Source: an uncultured Hymenobacter sp.
Lineage (GTDB): Bacteria > Bacteroidota > Bacteroidia > Cytophagales > Hymenobacteraceae
Direction: 5' to 3'
DNA length: 64,000 nt
NCBI GenBank assembly: GCA_913776615.1
Contig: CAJYPK010000015.1
Span: forward strand, 268,401-332,400
The notes under the pieces were generated by a model. It was given only the letters and a program-made list of their open reading frames with translations. It was not told the origin of the DNA and searched no databases. Within the stretch, counting starts at the first letter, position 1. Every line of letters starts with the position of its first letter. Of this stretch, positions 25,864-33,284 are shown in pieces. The translations under genes were made by a program, and so were the position numbers.

Positions 25864-25957
25864 AGCCGGGTATAAAGCGGTGAGTAGGCAGAAAGTTGCG
25901 TTGCCAGTCGCTCTACCGCCGCGCGCCAACCTGCCTCAACGCAATACGCTCCCGAAG

Positions 25958-26782
25958 TTAAATCGGCACGTTGAACCCAAAGCCATAGATCAACTGCGCC
26001 GACCCAAAGTGGTGCGTGACGCGCCCCAGGCGGTCGGCCCCGATGTAGCTGTTGGTGTAGTTGGCAAATGCTCCTTGAAAATCAGTATTCAGGAAGAAAT
26101 AGTGGTACAACTCTAGGCGCAGGCCGCCACTGGCCCCGGCTACCCAGCCCTCGTAGTGAAACGGCCCCTCGGCGTGGCTCGTGAAGATGGAGGAGATGGT
26201 GTACGAAATCATGGGACCGCCGCCGACCTTGCCAATGCCGCTGAGCACCACGTGCCGGCCAGCCAGCAGCTGCCAGCGCTTGACCAGATTCACCATCAGG
26301 TAATTATTACCATTGGTGTGCTGCAAGTGCACAAAGTCGGGCGTCACGAGCGTATCGCGGTCGAAGCGAAAGCCCCGGATCTGCCCCGATACCCGCATCA
26401 CTTGGTTGTCGTCGACCACGTACTTCAGGTGGTTCCAGCTTACCTCAATCCCTAGGTCGTGCTTGTCGTGAAACATGTAGCCCGCCGTGAGGTCGTACTG
26501 CGGCACGGTGAGGTTGCTGGGCTTCCAGAAGTCGCTCATGCTGGGGTGGTCGTGGGCCACCGCATTGTGAAACGTAAAATCGTAGTCGTCGGACTTGCTG
26601 TTACGAAAGCGAATATCCGATTTGGTGTACCAGTCGCGATTATAACTCCAGCTGATATACACGCTGCCGTGGTCGCGGCCGCGGACTGGTAAGTCTAACG
26701 TATTGGCACTCACCCCCACCTGTGCCCAACTCACTCTGGCGCTGCCTATCAGCAGCCCTGCCAACAGTAAAAACTTCTTCAT
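25958..26782 (-). CDS. Putative outer-membrane beta-barrel protein
   Basis: This 274-residue protein has a clear signal peptide (residues 1-20, cut after SWA). The mature part has alternating aromatic and polar strands (VYISWSYNRDWYTKSD, YDLTAGYMFHDKHDLGIEVSWNHLKYV, LELYHYFFLNTDFQGAFANY) and ends in strand-like GSAQLIYGFGFNVPI, typical of a small outer-membrane barrel of about 10-12 strands. No catalytic motif is visible. The specific function is unknown. It stands alone, transcribed leftward, and a -7 promoter match lies about 42 bp upstream. Confidence 0.75.
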   Translation of the reverse strand: MKKFLLLAGLLIGSARVSWAQVGVSANTLDLPVRGRDHGSVYISWSYNRDWYTKSDIRFRNSKSDDYDFTFHNAVAHDHPSMSDFWKPSNLTVPQYDLTAGYMFHDKHDLGIEVSWNHLKYVVDDNQVMRVSGQIRGFRFDRDTLVTPDFVHLQHTNGNNYLMVNLVKRWQLLAGRHVVLSGIGKVGGGPMISYTISSIFTSHAEGPFHYEGWVAGASGGLRLELYHYFFLNTDFQGAFANYTNSYIGADRLGRVTHHFGSAQLIYGFGFNVPI

Positions 26783-26823
26783 TAAGAAACAGTGAATAAA
26801 CTTAGCGTATGGCTAAGGCTACT

Positions 26824-26831
26824 CAAAGTTA
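26824..26831 (-). promoter_or_regulatory. Putative -7 element TAACTTTG for the outer-membrane protein gene
   Basis: This is an exact TAnnTTTG match on the minus strand, about 42 bp before the start codon. No clear -33 TTTG is seen. Confidence 0.4.
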
Positions 26832-26894
26832 CTGCGGAGGCTAGAGTTGATAAATATTTTCTTGGTTGCCCCTGGAATTCACGCTTTTTACACA

Positions 26895-26902
26895 TAGTTT
26901 TG
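26895..26902 (+). promoter_or_regulatory. Putative -7 element TAGTTTTG for the PEGA-like lipoprotein gene
   Basis: This is an exact TAnnTTTG match 63 bp before the start codon. TTG trimers at 26862-26868 lie about 26-30 bp further up, slightly too far for an ideal -33 box. Confidence 0.4.
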
Positions 26903-26964
26903 TCGGGGTGTTTTATGTCTAGTTACTAAAACATTACTAGTTCTCTTTCTTATCCTTTTTTCTG

Positions 26965-27474
26965 ATGAAGGCACGCCTACCCATTTTACTGCTAGCCAGC
27001 GCTAGCTTACTTTCTTCTTGTGCCTCTATCGTGAGCCACTCTACTTGGCCGGTGACGTTGAGCAGCGCACCCGCCGGGGCTACGGTTTCGGTTGTCGACC
27101 GGGGGGGCCGCGAAGTATTTTCCGGCGTAACGCCGGCTGCCGTACGCCTGAGCTCAGGTGCTGGCTTCTTTCAGCGAGCCAAGTACACCATTAATTTCTC
27201 TAAGCCCGGGTTCGCCTCCAAAACCATTCCGCTCGAAGCTGACATAAATGGGTGGTACTTCGGCAATTTTCTGTTTGGCGGAGCTATCGGCATGCTCATT
27301 GTAGATCCTGCTACTGGCGCTATGTACCGTCTCTCGCAACGCGACGTACAGGTAGCCCTCGTGCAAACCACCGCCTTTGAGCTAAACCCAACCTCTCCCA
27401 CTGGCTTGCGCATCGTGTCGCTAGATGAAGTACCCGCCGCCGCCCGTGCGCTCATGGTACGCGTACAGCCGTAG
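26965..27474 (+). CDS. Lipoprotein with a PEGA-like domain
   Basis: This 169-residue lipoprotein has lipobox LLSSC (Cys19). The first mature stretch (WPVTLSSAPAGATVSVVDRGGREVFSGVTPAAVRLSSG, continued by YTINFSKPGF) has the spacing of a PEGA-type surface domain, in which a Gly-Ala turn precedes a strand and a G-T-P motif. A following Gly-rich hydrophobic segment (WYFGNFLFGGAIGMLIVDPATGAMYRL) is shared by many Bacteroidota lipoproteins and could touch or insert in the membrane. No enzyme motif is seen. It converges on the hydrolase gene through a shared terminator hairpin. Confidence 0.8.
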   Translation: MKARLPILLLASASLLSSCASIVSHSTWPVTLSSAPAGATVSVVDRGGREVFSGVTPAAVRLSSGAGFFQRAKYTINFSKPGFASKTIPLEADINGWYFGNFLFGGAIGMLIVDPATGAMYRLSQRDVQVALVQTTAFELNPTSPTGLRIVSLDEVPAAARALMVRVQP

Positions 27475-27497
27475 CCCTCGTTATCCTGAGTATTTAT

Positions 27498-27535
27498 AAA
27501 AAGGGGTGCTAGTCACAAGACTAGCACCCCTTTTT
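27498..27535. terminator. Bidirectional terminator between convergent genes
   Basis: A perfect stem (AAAAAGGGGTGCTAGT / complement, 6-nt loop) is flanked by A and T runs on both sides. It serves the lipoprotein gene rightward and the hydrolase gene leftward. Confidence 0.85.
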
Positions 27536-27542
27536 AGTGCAT

Positions 27543-28301
27543 TTAGTGCACGAAGGCCGCGCCCGCCAGCGCCAGCACCGCCCGGCGCGTAGCCTCGGGC
27601 TGCTCCAGGTAGGCTTGGTGGCCGCTGCCTTCGAGAAAAAGCGCCGAGGCCAGCGGGGCTAAGGCCGCCTGGGCTACGGAGTCGGCCAGCGGCACGGCCA
27701 CGTCGTGCTTGCCGGCTACCAGCAGCACTGGAAAGCGGGCGGTGCGCAGTACGGCGGTGCGGTCGGGCCGGGCGGCCATGGCGCGCATCGCCCCGGCAAT
27801 TGTCGCCTCGGGCGTGGCCTTGCCGATGTCTTCGAGCAGGGCCAGCGCCTCGGGTAGCCGGTCGCGGTTGGTGGGCGCAAAGAGCGGGCGCACAAAGCTT
27901 TCCATGAACTTAGATAAGCCGTGGCGCTCCACGAAGCCGATGTTTTTCTCCCGGTTTTGGCGCTTCTCGTCGGTGTCGGGCTTGGCGGTGGAGTTGATGA
28001 GGGCCAGGCCCGCCACGCGGTCGGGATAGCGCTCGGCCAGGGCCAGTGCCACGTAGCCGCCCATGCTGTGGCCCACCACGAGCACCGGGCCGGGGCAGCC
28101 CTTCTGGTCGAGGTAGCTAACTACGTAGCGCGCCTGGGCCTCCATGCTGAAATCGGGCACGGCCGCACGGTTGGTGCCATGGCCCAGCAGGTTGGGCGTG
28201 AGCAGCCGAAAACCCGCCGGGAAGGGTCGGGTAAATTCGGTCCAGACCTCGCGGCTTTCGGCGAAGCCGTGGAGAAACAGGATGGTGGGCGCAGTAGACA
28301 T
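27543..28301 (-). CDS. Alpha/beta-hydrolase fold protein
   Basis: This 252-residue single-domain hydrolase has the oxyanion-hole motif LFLHGF near the start, the nucleophile elbow VGHSMGG (Ser79), an acidic residue after LLVAGKHD and a C-terminal GSGHQAYLEQP that supplies the catalytic His. This is the usual layout of esterases, acyl-ester hydrolases and MenH-like enzymes, and the substrate cannot be read from sequence. The start at 28301 was chosen because the chain then begins with the expected first strand. An in-frame start 39 bp upstream would add a non-typical segment. There is no signal peptide, so it is cytoplasmic. Confidence 0.88.
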   Translation of the reverse strand: MSTAPTILFLHGFAESREVWTEFTRPFPAGFRLLTPNLLGHGTNRAAVPDFSMEAQARYVVSYLDQKGCPGPVLVVGHSMGGYVALALAERYPDRVAGLALINSTAKPDTDEKRQNREKNIGFVERHGLSKFMESFVRPLFAPTNRDRLPEALALLEDIGKATPEATIAGAMRAMAARPDRTAVLRTARFPVLLVAGKHDVAVPLADSVAQAALAPLASALFLEGSGHQAYLEQPEATRRAVLALAGAAFVH

Positions 28302-28337
28302 GACCGGTAGTACCTTGCCAGCGGCAAGTATTCGGGC

Positions 28338-28345
28338 CAAAACTA
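28338..28345 (-). promoter_or_regulatory. Putative -7 element TAGTTTTG for the hydrolase gene
   Basis: This minus-strand TAnnTTTG match lies about 37 bp before the hydrolase start and just before the divergent membrane-protein gene. No good -33 element is seen. Confidence 0.4.
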
Positions 28346-28349
28346 CGGT

Positions 28350-29318
28350 ATGATCGCACGGCAGCGCTACCCTTTTCTAGTTGCTATTGGCCTGGGCTTA
28401 TTATTTGCCCTGCTGTCACGCTACTTATTCAGCGACGAGTTGGGCAACCGGGCCGGCAACCTGCTTACGGTAAGTTTCTTGCTGGGTGTACCTATTGCGC
28501 TCGGAGCTATAACGGCGCACTTTATTCCGGTAGAAAAGTTTGGCTGGCGGATGTTTGGCGCGCCAGGGCTTACTGTCTTACTATTTATTATTTCGGCGTT
28601 CATTTTTCATCTCGAAGGTCTTATTTGTCTGATTATCATTGGGCCGATATTCTTCGTCCTGGCATCGCTAGGGGCTTGGCTTTACCAGATTATCGCCGAC
28701 CAACTGCCGCCCCGGCGCGACAAGACGCTGGTAGTTACCGCCTTCGCCCTGTTGCCTTTTCTGGCCATCGGTATTGAAAACCGCTTCGATAACCCCGACG
28801 ATTTCCGGCGCGTCGAAAACACTATCGAGATAAACGCGCCGGCCGCCGTAGTGTGGCAGCACATTATACGGGTGGCCCCGATCAGGGCCGCCGACTTGGG
28901 CCACAGCTTCATCGACGACATGGGTTTTCCGCGCCCCGTTGAGGCGACGCTCACCCGCGAGGGGGTGGGCGGCGTTCGCCACGCCACCTTCGAGCGCGGC
29001 GTCGAATTCATCGAAACCGTGGACGACTGGCAGCCCCTCAAGCAACTATCCTTCAGCATCGTACCAAACACGGCTACCATCCCGCCCACTACCTTCGATG
29101 AGCACGTTATCGTAGGCGGACGGTTTTTCGACGTGCTGCGCGGCACCTACGAGCTACGATCCGCTGGCCCCGGCCGCACGCTGCTCGTGCTGCATAGCCA
29201 GCAGCGGCTAAGCACCCACCTCAATTGGTACGCCGGCCTCTGGACGAGCTGGGTAATGCACGAAATTCAGGGCCGCATCCTCACTGTACTCAAGCGCCGC
29301 TGCGAAGCTGCCGGTTAG
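28350..29318 (+). CDS. Membrane protein with C-terminal SRPBCC (polyketide cyclase-like) domain
   Basis: This 322-residue protein has about five hydrophobic segments in the first 145 residues (around 8-25, 36-56, 70-88, 90-112 and 127-142). A soluble domain follows that starts with the strand NTIEINAPAAVVWQHI and ends with a long C-terminal helix (TSWVMHEIQGRILTVLKRR). That pattern (strand, helix, antiparallel strands, long last helix) is the SRPBCC/START-like fold, which binds hydrophobic ligands. The pairing of membrane helices and this domain is seen in uncharacterised Bacteroidota proteins. The ligand and role are unknown. It is divergent from the hydrolase, with only 48 bp between the start codons. 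Confidence 0.75.
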   Translation: MIARQRYPFLVAIGLGLLFALLSRYLFSDELGNRAGNLLTVSFLLGVPIALGAITAHFIPVEKFGWRMFGAPGLTVLLFIISAFIFHLEGLICLIIIGPIFFVLASLGAWLYQIIADQLPPRRDKTLVVTAFALLPFLAIGIENRFDNPDDFRRVENTIEINAPAAVVWQHIIRVAPIRAADLGHSFIDDMGFPRPVEATLTREGVGGVRHATFERGVEFIETVDDWQPLKQLSFSIVPNTATIPPTTFDEHVIVGGRFFDVLRGTYELRSAGPGRTLLVLHSQQRLSTHLNWYAGLWTSWVMHEIQGRILTVLKRRCEAAG

Positions 29319-29478
29319 CTGGCAGGTTGTGGGGGTAGCCCGAGGTGGGGGTTTACAACCTCTGCCCCCGCAGCGCGTCTGTGACTGGCGGCGCTAGCAG
29401 CGCCCGCCCGCAACCTTCTTCGGGCATTGGTAGTTGCCACTTGCCAGCCGTCTTTTTAACGTCTTATTTTCTAGGCTC

Positions 29479-30762
29479 ATGCTTTCCTTTTCCCCTCGTT
29501 ACCTTTTCGCCGTGCCGGTGCTGGCGGGCAGCCTGGCGCTGCTGGCCAGCCAGTCGCACGTCAGTGTCGCCCCCGACCCCGACAATGCCGGTCTCAAGCT
29601 CCCGGCGGGCTTCGGGGCTCTCAAAGTAGCCGAAACCGGCGGCAAGGCCCGCCACCTCGCCGTGACGCCTCAGGGCGTTATTTACGTGAAGCTCAACCGG
29701 GTGAAAGACGGTAAGGGCATCCTGGTGCTGCACAGCCAGCCCACCGGCAAGGCGACCGTCACGGGTGGCTTTGGCGACTACGGCGGTACCGGCATATACG
29801 TGAAAAACGGCTACCTCTACGCCTCCTCCGACCACGCCGTGTACCGCTACAAGCTCGATGCCAAGGGCGAGGTAGAGGCTCCCGGCAAGGGCGAGCTGCT
29901 GGTGCGCGGCCTCAAAGTGGGCAGCCAGCACGAGTCGAAGTCCATCGTGCTCGACAACGCGGATAATCTATACGTTAACATCGGGGCCTACGCCAATGCC
30001 TGCCAAGAGCAGGACCGGACGCGCGGCTCCAAGGGCATCCCCAATTGCCCCATCCTCGACTCGGCGGGCGGCATCTGGCAATTCAAGGCCAGCCAGGCCA
30101 ATCAGACGTATAAAAACGGTACGCGCTACGCCACCGGCTTGCGCAACGTGGTGGGCCTCGACTGGAATCAGCAGGATAATCAGCTCTTCGTGATGCAGCA
30201 CGGCCGCGACCAGTTGCACGACAACTGGCCCGCCCTGTACACCGACCAGCAGTCAGCCCAGCTACCCGCCGAGTGCATGTACGCCCTCAAACCGGGCGAT
30301 AATGCCGGCTGGCCTTACCTCTACTACGACCCGCAGCAGAAGAAGAAAATTCTTGGCCCCGAGTACGGCGGCGATGGTAAGAAAGAAGCTACCGGCAATT
30401 ACCTCGACCCCGCCGCCGCCTACCCCGCTCACATGGCTCCCAATGGCCTGCTGTTCTACACAGGCACCATGTTTCCGGCGAAGTACCGCAACGGGGCCTT
30501 CATCGCCTTCCACGGCTCCTGGAACCGGGCTCCCGAGCCGCAGGCGGGCTACTACGTGGTTTTTCAACCGTTTAAGGATGGTAAGCCCAGCGGCCAGTGG
30601 GAGGTTTTTGCCGATAATTTCGCGGGTTCGGCGGCCAAGGTGGCCTCCGGCCGCGCCGACCACCGCCCCTGCGGCCTCGCCCAGGGTCCCGATGGCTCGC
30701 TCTACGTGAGCGACGACTCGAAGGGCACCATCTACCGCATCGTGTATAACGCTAAGAAATAA
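29479..30762 (+). CDS. Sorbosone/glucose dehydrogenase-like six-bladed propeller protein
   Basis: This 427-residue exported protein resembles the L-sorbosone/PQQ-dependent sugar dehydrogenase group, which oxidises aldoses in the periplasm. A hydrophobic signal (about residues 8-25) is followed by propeller blades with repeats such as YVKNGYLYASSDHAVYRY and KPGDNAGWPYLYYD, the family segment ATGLRNVVGLDWN, and FIAFHGSWNRAPEPQAGY, where the conserved His and Arg lie. The ATG at 29479 puts the signal peptide at the N-terminus and is preferred to an upstream TTG. The stop codon overlaps the start of the following cytochrome c gene (TAATG), so the two are translationally coupled and probably form a dehydrogenase-electron acceptor pair. 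The true substrate is not known. Confidence 0.85.
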   Translation: MLSFSPRYLFAVPVLAGSLALLASQSHVSVAPDPDNAGLKLPAGFGALKVAETGGKARHLAVTPQGVIYVKLNRVKDGKGILVLHSQPTGKATVTGGFGDYGGTGIYVKNGYLYASSDHAVYRYKLDAKGEVEAPGKGELLVRGLKVGSQHESKSIVLDNADNLYVNIGAYANACQEQDRTRGSKGIPNCPILDSAGGIWQFKASQANQTYKNGTRYATGLRNVVGLDWNQQDNQLFVMQHGRDQLHDNWPALYTDQQSAQLPAECMYALKPGDNAGWPYLYYDPQQKKKILGPEYGGDGKKEATGNYLDPAAAYPAHMAPNGLLFYTGTMFPAKYRNGAFIAFHGSWNRAPEPQAGYYVVFQPFKDGKPSGQWEVFADNFAGSAAKVASGRADHRPCGLAQGPDGSLYVSDDSKGTIYRIVYNAKK

Positions 30763-31214
30763 TGACTTTCCGACTAGCCTTCCTGGCCTTCGCGCTGGCG
30801 GGCGGCGTGTTCTCGCTGCAAGCCCAGCACCGCCCGGCCCCCAAGAAAGCGCCCGCCAAAGCCGACCCCGCCCTGGCAGCCTCGCTCGCACGCGGCGCAG
30901 TAGTGTACAAAAACGTCTGCATCACCTGCCACCAGGCCGACGGCGGCGGCGTTCCCAACATGAACCCGCCGCTCATCAAAACCCAGTACGTGCTCGGCGA
31001 CAAGGCCCGGCTGGCCCACATCGTGCTGGCCGGCCTGGCCGAACCCATCGAAATCGACGGCGACGAGTACAAGCAGCACATGCCCGCCCAGGCTTACCTC
31101 ACCGACCAGCAAGTGGCCGACGTGCTCACCTACGTGCGCAACAGCTTCGGCAACAAGGCCAGCGCCGTGCAGGTCGCCGAAGTCAAAGCCGTACGCGCCA
31201 CGCTGCCGAAGTAG
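30762..31214 (+). CDS. Exported c-type cytochrome
   Basis: This 150-residue protein has a signal peptide (residues 1-22, cut near QAQ) and one haem-binding motif CITCH (Cys53, Cys56, His57). GGGVPNMNPPL follows, and QHMPAQAYLTDQQVADVLTYVRNSFGN supplies the probable axial Met and the last helix of a class I cytochrome c. Its start codon overlaps the stop of the sugar dehydrogenase gene, so it is the natural electron acceptor for that enzyme, passing electrons to the respiratory chain. No other cytochrome or oxidase gene is in the window. Confidence 0.92.
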   Translation: MTFRLAFLAFALAGGVFSLQAQHRPAPKKAPAKADPALAASLARGAVVYKNVCITCHQADGGGVPNMNPPLIKTQYVLGDKARLAHIVLAGLAEPIEIDGDEYKQHMPAQAYLTDQQVADVLTYVRNSFGNKASAVQVAEVKAVRATLPK

Positions 31215-31241
31215 CAGCGAATGAGTTGAATCTCAAGTTGT

Positions 31242-31333
31242 GTCATGCTGAGCTTGCCGAAGCATCTTGTCTGCATTGGCTGGATTGTCATTCCAACGAT
31301 GCAGGCAAGATGCTTCGGCAAGCTCAGCATGAC
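31242..31333. repeat. Long palindromic repeat, family 1, copy A
   Basis: Perfect 28-bp inverted arms (outer end GTCATGCTGAGCTTGCCGAA) flank a partly paired 36-bp centre. The same arm sequence occurs at 36198-36287 and, as a single half, at 39352-39369. It sits between the cytochrome gene and the ATPase cassette and may also terminate transcription of the former. Confidence 0.92.
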
Positions 31334-31366
31334 GTTTTTTGATAAGGCAAAGTTTTCTAGACCGCC

Positions 31367-31374
31367 TAGCTTTG
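31367..31374 (+). promoter_or_regulatory. Putative -7 element TAGCTTTG for the ATPase-nuclease pair
   Basis: This is an exact TAnnTTTG match 19 bp before the ATPase start codon. A TTTG at 31338-31341 lies 25 bp further up, a little far. It implies a dedicated promoter with a very short leader. Confidence 0.5.
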
Positions 31375-31393
31375 CAGCCTTATCTTAGAAATT

Positions 31394-32638
31394 ATGAACG
31401 AGCAGTTGATTGTCAAGAATTTCGGCCCGATTAAAGACGCCACGGTGGATTTTAAGCGGGTTACGGTTTTCATTGGGCCGACGGGTGGGGGGAAGAGTAC
31501 GTTGGCGAAGTTGGTGGCGATTTTTCGGGATGTAGATTTTTATGCACAGCAAGATGAGCCAGGTTATTTATTCTCACATTATAATCTAGATAATTTTTTT
31601 AGTAAAAAAAGTGAACTGCGGTTATTAAGAGGAAAGTATGGGGTTAAAGTAAGGGGCAGAAAAATAACTTTTGATCCTCTTACCAACCGATTGATTAGTA
31701 CTCAAGCAAAAAATGCTACGGATATTTTTTCAAAATACTCAACCACAAAATCTAGCACCATTTCAAAAACTTTAAAAGCAGCTACTGCGATAGCGAATCT
31801 AACCGAAGACGATGTCAGTGGACTAAAAGACGATGTACAATCTTTTGCTGATAGAATAATTGAAGAAACTGGCGTTGAATTATTAAGAATGATTTTTGCA
31901 AAAATTTTTCACTATACTGCACCTATTTACATACCATCGGAAAGAATTTTTGTATCATCTTTAACAAATTCCTGGGCTGGCTTATTACGTGATGACATTG
32001 GTCTTCCACCTACATTGTTGGCTTTTGCAAATAATTACTCTCAATTCAGAACAATCATACCCAAATTAGAATTACCAATATTTAATGCAAGTTATTTACA
32101 CAGCAAAGGAAATGACTTTATAAAGGTCCGAGGCAATACGAGCCTACTGAATTTACACGAAACAGCTAGCGGCATACAATCTGTCACCCCGCTACTAGTG
32201 CTGCTAGAGCACCTGAGCCGCAACACTGAGCAGGCGCAAAGCTTCATCATCGAAGAGCCAGAACTAAACCTCTACCCCACTGCCCAGCAAGGACTACTAA
32301 ACTGGCTGGTGGAGAAATGCACCAAGGGCGAAAACGACCTGACCATCACCACGCACAGCCCCTACATCCTCTCGCACCTCAACCTGCTGCTCTACGCCTA
32401 CCAGGTCGCGCACAACCACCCCGACCGCGCCGAGGAAGTGGCCCAGCTCGTACCTCGCGAAAGCTGGATTAATCCCCAAGAATTTGCCTGCTACCAAGTA
32501 GAAGACGGCGGCGTCACCTCGTTGGTGAGCGAGGAATTGGGCCTGATTGACGACAACGGACTAGATAACTTGTCGGGCGACGCGGCCGATGCCTTCGACA
32601 ACCTCATTCGCCTCTCCAAGGCAGCGGCGCGGAAATGA
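31394..32638 (+). CDS. AAA/ABC-type ATPase (AAA_15/OLD-like), first gene of a two-gene cassette
   Basis: This 414-residue cytoplasmic ATPase has the SMC/OLD-like half-site layout. The chain opens with LIVKNFGPIKDATVDF, then Walker A GPTGGGKST (residues 28-36). A signature-like ETASGIQS lies at about 256-263, Walker B FIIEEPELNLYP at about 282-293, and a switch His in TTHSPYIL at about 318. No TOPRIM domain follows, so any nuclease activity must come from a partner. The segment between Walker A and the signature (DNA about 31510-32150) is strongly AT-rich with rare-looking codons, while both ends are GC-rich like the host, a mosaic pattern. The stop overlaps the start of the next gene (ATGA). 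Known systems with such ATPases include PARIS, Septu and AbiL. A defence role is inferred. Confidence 0.85.
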   Translation: MNEQLIVKNFGPIKDATVDFKRVTVFIGPTGGGKSTLAKLVAIFRDVDFYAQQDEPGYLFSHYNLDNFFSKKSELRLLRGKYGVKVRGRKITFDPLTNRLISTQAKNATDIFSKYSTTKSSTISKTLKAATAIANLTEDDVSGLKDDVQSFADRIIEETGVELLRMIFAKIFHYTAPIYIPSERIFVSSLTNSWAGLLRDDIGLPPTLLAFANNYSQFRTIIPKLELPIFNASYLHSKGNDFIKVRGNTSLLNLHETASGIQSVTPLLVLLEHLSRNTEQAQSFIIEEPELNLYPTAQQGLLNWLVEKCTKGENDLTITTHSPYILSHLNLLLYAYQVAHNHPDRAEEVAQLVPRESWINPQEFACYQVEDGGVTSLVSEELGLIDDNGLDNLSGDAADAFDNLIRLSKAAARK

Positions 32639-33168
32639 TAGACCGGATAACGGCCCACTTTGCCAACCAGCCACTGCTGTGCATCAGCAGCCACGGCGAA
32701 GCCGAGTTTCACATATTCGACCCCGAAGGCAACTTCCCCTGTCGGCACCGCGGCCCGGATGCCCCGCAGGAAACCGACCTCACGGTGCGCAATGCTAGCC
32801 CGGCCGCCGTCCACCTGGTAGCCATCGACCACTGCCTGTACGGCTCGGCCGATGCTACCCGTTGCGACTGCGCCCTGGTGCGGCAGGAAGAAATCCGCTT
32901 TGTAGAGTTCAAGCACGGTAAATCCAAAAATCGCCCGGACCGTCTGCGCGAATGTATTCCGCAGCTGGCGGCGGCCATCAACGATTTTGTGCGGGCTGGC
33001 ATTATCGCTCCGCACAGCGTGGTGCAAGCTATTGCCTGCGTAGGTTTTGCCGAGCAACGGCCGCCACGGGGCGCGGCTATCGAAGCCCGGATTCTGCAAC
33101 TCAACAAACTAGTGACGGAGGGAGTAGTGGTCGAGCTGCATATCAGTGACAACACGTTGTTTGGCTAG
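32635..33168 (+). CDS. Small protein with PD-(D/E)XK nuclease-like signature, partner of the ATPase
   Basis: This 177-residue protein is not recognised from any named family. Residues 72-93 read as strand, turn, strand: SADATRCDCALVRQ then EEIRFVEFK, giving Asp78, Glu91 and Lys93 in the D-x12-E-x-K arrangement of PD-(D/E)XK nucleases. A helix with Gln110 follows (CIPQLAAAINDF), as in the QxxxY-type motif of some members. The N-terminal part (residues 1-60) is beta-rich and has several His and Cys residues. The C-terminal part is beta-alpha-beta. There is no signal peptide. The start codon overlaps the ATPase stop by 4 bp, so expression is coupled. An immune-type ATPase-nuclease pair is the leading hypothesis, and a nucleotide-binding or anti-toxin role is possible. 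Confidence 0.72.
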   Translation: MIDRITAHFANQPLLCISSHGEAEFHIFDPEGNFPCRHRGPDAPQETDLTVRNASPAAVHLVAIDHCLYGSADATRCDCALVRQEEIRFVEFKHGKSKNRPDRLRECIPQLAAAINDFVRAGIIAPHSVVQAIACVGFAEQRPPRGAAIEARILQLNKLVTEGVVVELHISDNTLFG

Positions 33169-33180
33169 CAAGCGGTGCCA

Positions 33181-33272
33181 TGTAACACCAAGCTCCAGCT
33201 TGGTGATGCGGCAGGGTATACTCGCTGAGCAATGCCCCCAGCCCCATCACCAAGCTGGAGCTTGGTGTTACA
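33181..33272. repeat. Long palindromic repeat, family 2, copy A
   Basis: Perfect 28-bp inverted arms (outer end TGTAACACCAAGCTCCAGCT) flank a 36-bp centre and start 12 bp after the stop of the nuclease-like gene. The core AAGCTCCAGCTTG resembles that of the repeat at 48131-48204. The arms are themselves partly palindromic. Confidence 0.92.
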
Positions 33273-33284
33273 TCTCTCTTCATT

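Noticed and set aside
31394..32638. Possible OLD-family nuclease (Gabija GajA type) as a single protein.
   Set aside because: The chain ends soon after the ATPase His motif and has no TOPRIM domain, so any nuclease must be the partner protein.
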